From contig JAMFSG010000225.1 in NCBI GenBank assembly GCA_026225155.1, positions 1 to 14,146 on the forward strand: a stretch of 14,146 nt of DNA. Direction: 5' to 3'. Each line of letters starts with the position of its first letter. Within the stretch, counting starts at the first letter, position 1. The notes under the pieces were generated by a model. The model made no database searches, was not told the origin of the DNA, and saw only the letters and a program-made list of their open reading frames with translations. Origin of the DNA: Verrucomicrobiota bacterium (GTDB lineage Bacteria; Verrucomicrobiota; Verrucomicrobiia; Limisphaerales; UBA11358). Below, one piece after another: positions 13,067 through 14,146 of the stretch. A program made the position numbers and the translations under genes.

Positions 13067-13981
13067 CTAACGCGGCTTTGAATGGTATTTTTCTCGGATT
13101 TTGGCCCGGAAGCCCGCCGGTGTTTGGCCGGTTTCACGACGAAAAAATTTGCCAAAATATGAAGGATCGGGAAATCCAGTCTGATAACCAATTTCCGAAA
13201 CCGTCAAATCAGAATGCGACAACAAGCGTTGCGCGTCGAGCAAGCGGCGTTGGCGCACGATACTACCGGCGGAACGTCCGGTTTCGGTGCGCACGACGTC
13301 GTTGAGATGATTGGCGGTCACGTCGAGCTCGCGCGCGTAATCGGCGAGCTCGCGTTCTTCCCGAAAACCGCGTTCGACGGCGAGATGAAATTGCCGCAGC
13401 AAAACAGACTGGCGCGAAGGATTGGCCGCCGGACGATTTTGTCCCAGCAAACGCAACACGCGCGCGAACAGGATGCGCAACCACGCCCGCACGATTTCGG
13501 CGGCGCCCGTTTTGGCGGCGTTGAATTCGCGTTGGATTTCGGCAAAGGCTTCGCCGATGCGGAATTGATCGCCACGCGGAATTTTCAGCAGCGGTGAAAT
13601 TTCCGTCGTGAAGAAAAACGGCAGTTCAAACAACGCACTCGGCGGCGCGGCGCGATGGTCGAAAAAACCTTGCGTGAACGAAACGGTGATGCCGTCAAAA
13701 TCACGGCGCGGGCGCAGCGTGTGCACCTGGCCGGGGCTCAGAAAAAAGAGCGTCAAGCCGCTGATCTTCTCATCCTGAAAATCGTGCATCACGCTGCCCT
13801 TGCCGCGCAGGAGCATCATTTGGAAAAAATTGTGATAATGCGGACGCAGGCGGCGCGGATCGTTCAGCACGGAATCCACGAGCGACGTGACGACAAAACC
13901 TTCGCGGCGCAAGGATTCCCGGCCGACCTGGCTCATTTCGAAGGCGGGAATCGTTTGGCGGTTCATAAATTTATCGGGCAT
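13067..13981 (-). CDS. AraC-family transcriptional regulator with cupin sensor domain
   Basis: This 304-residue DNA-binding regulator is numbered from the ATG at complement 13979-13981. An ATG five codons later (13966) is equally possible, while the open frame back to a TTG at 14098 runs through a hairpin and is not credible. The N-terminal cupin-like sensor (about 40-130) shows RPHYHNFFQMMLLRGKGS (46-63) and LFFLSPGQVHTLRP (78-91), typical of AraC regulators that bind a small effector. The C-terminal domain has two helix-turn-helix units: ELADYARELDVTANHLNDVV (211-230) and LTVSEIGYQTGFPDPSYFGK (259-278), followed by FFRRETGQTPAGFR (279-292). It lies directly upstream of, and in line with, the Fsr-type exporter and probably controls that gene and its own. 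The effector is unknown. No SD sequence is seen. Confidence 0.93.
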   Translation of the reverse strand: MPDKFMNRQTIPAFEMSQVGRESLRREGFVVTSLVDSVLNDPRRLRPHYHNFFQMMLLRGKGSVMHDFQDEKISGLTLFFLSPGQVHTLRPRRDFDGITVSFTQGFFDHRAAPPSALFELPFFFTTEISPLLKIPRGDQFRIGEAFAEIQREFNAAKTGAAEIVRAWLRILFARVLRLLGQNRPAANPSRQSVLLRQFHLAVERGFREERELADYARELDVTANHLNDVVRTETGRSAGSIVRQRRLLDAQRLLSHSDLTVSEIGYQTGFPDPSYFGKFFRRETGQTPAGFRAKIREKYHSKPR

Positions 13982-14067
13982 AGAAAAACAGAATGGCGAC
14001 GCGGAGTCGAGAAGCCGACAAAGCGGGATTTCAATTTGGTGGGGCGTGACTACCGCCAGCCCTAAAT

Positions 14068-14086
14068 AAAAAGGCCAGGCCCGGCC
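14068..14086 (-). terminator. Possible terminator of a gene beyond the right edge
   Basis: On the minus strand, GGCCGGGCCTGGCC (14086-14073) can fold as a short GC hairpin (GGCC with GGCC, 6-nt loop) followed by TTTTT (14072-14068). The stem is only 4 bp, or it may be an alternative fold, so it is weak. It would separate a minus-strand gene outside the window from the AraC gene. The rest of 13982-14146 holds A-rich runs (14087-14107 and 14116-14122) and no open reading frame I believe. Confidence 0.35.
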
Positions 14087-14146
14087 AAAAAACGTCAAAA
14101 AAAAAAATCGCGCCCAAAAAAATTTACGGCTCGACCGCGGATCGCC

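Noticed and set aside
12558..13070. Plus-strand open frame of 170 codons
   Set aside because: It is opposite the MFS exporter N-terminus; the product is highly charged and unlike any protein.
1..14146. CRISPR arrays, tRNA/rRNA genes, transposases, phage or toxin-antitoxin genes
   Set aside because: I looked through all intergenic gaps on both strands and saw no regularly spaced repeats, cloverleaf-like segments, or matching protein motifs.

Overview
The window looks like a chromosomal segment of a Verrucomicrobiota bacterium, probably near Pedosphaera/Limisphaerales. This is an inference from family resemblance, not a database match. The clues are an RsmH with a basic N-terminal extension carrying a PHKRRVRYSG-type motif, a secreted protein opening its mature part with QGFVNLNFESA and ending in a PEP-CTERM-like segment, a large secreted FG-GAP repeat protein, palindromic intergenic repeats, and genes that mostly lack a Shine-Dalgarno (SD) sequence. 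No rRNA, tRNA, CRISPR array, transposase or phage gene was seen. Nothing shows the window to be a mobile island; it reads as housekeeping genes with some lineage-specific ones.

Left part (1-3697), all on the minus strand: the first 40 codons of a Rossmann-fold nucleotide-sugar epimerase/dehydratase, cut by the window edge; a 772-residue secreted FG-GAP/VCBS repeat protein; a 139-residue protein with two zinc-ribbon-like Cys clusters; and an AT-rich 146-residue predicted lipoprotein. A HI0933/YhiN-type flavoprotein follows (minus, to about 4956). It is divergent, almost start to start, from rsmH (plus), the 16S rRNA m4C1402 methyltransferase.

Middle part (6027-8462): rsmH converges on a two-gene minus-strand unit, a VOC/glyoxalase-family protein followed by a TrhO-RluA fusion. 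The fusion joins a tRNA U34 hydroxylase (rhodanese type) to a pseudouridine synthase. The convergence point holds a long imperfect inverted repeat (6038-6135).

RNA-handling block (8591-11002): a glycine-rich single-RRM RNA-binding protein with a clear intrinsic terminator, a small unrecognised plus-strand gene, a near-perfect palindromic REP-like element (9448-9530), and a RhlE-type DEAD-box RNA helicase with a long disordered RGG/Q/S-rich tail. Taken with rsmH and the fusion, RNA modification and remodelling is the main functional theme of the window.

Right part (11072-14146): a PEP-CTERM-like secreted protein (plus) runs tail to tail into, and overlaps by 86 bp, an Fsr-type (fosmidomycin-resistance family) MFS exporter (minus). 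Directly upstream of the exporter lies an AraC-family regulator with a cupin sensor domain, so the pair probably forms a regulator-exporter unit. The right edge holds a GC-rich hairpin that may terminate a minus-strand gene entering from outside the window.

The items most worth following up are the TrhO-RluA fusion, the two intergenic palindromes, the small orphan at 9094-9435, and the secreted protein whose reading frame runs through its neighbour's 3' end.
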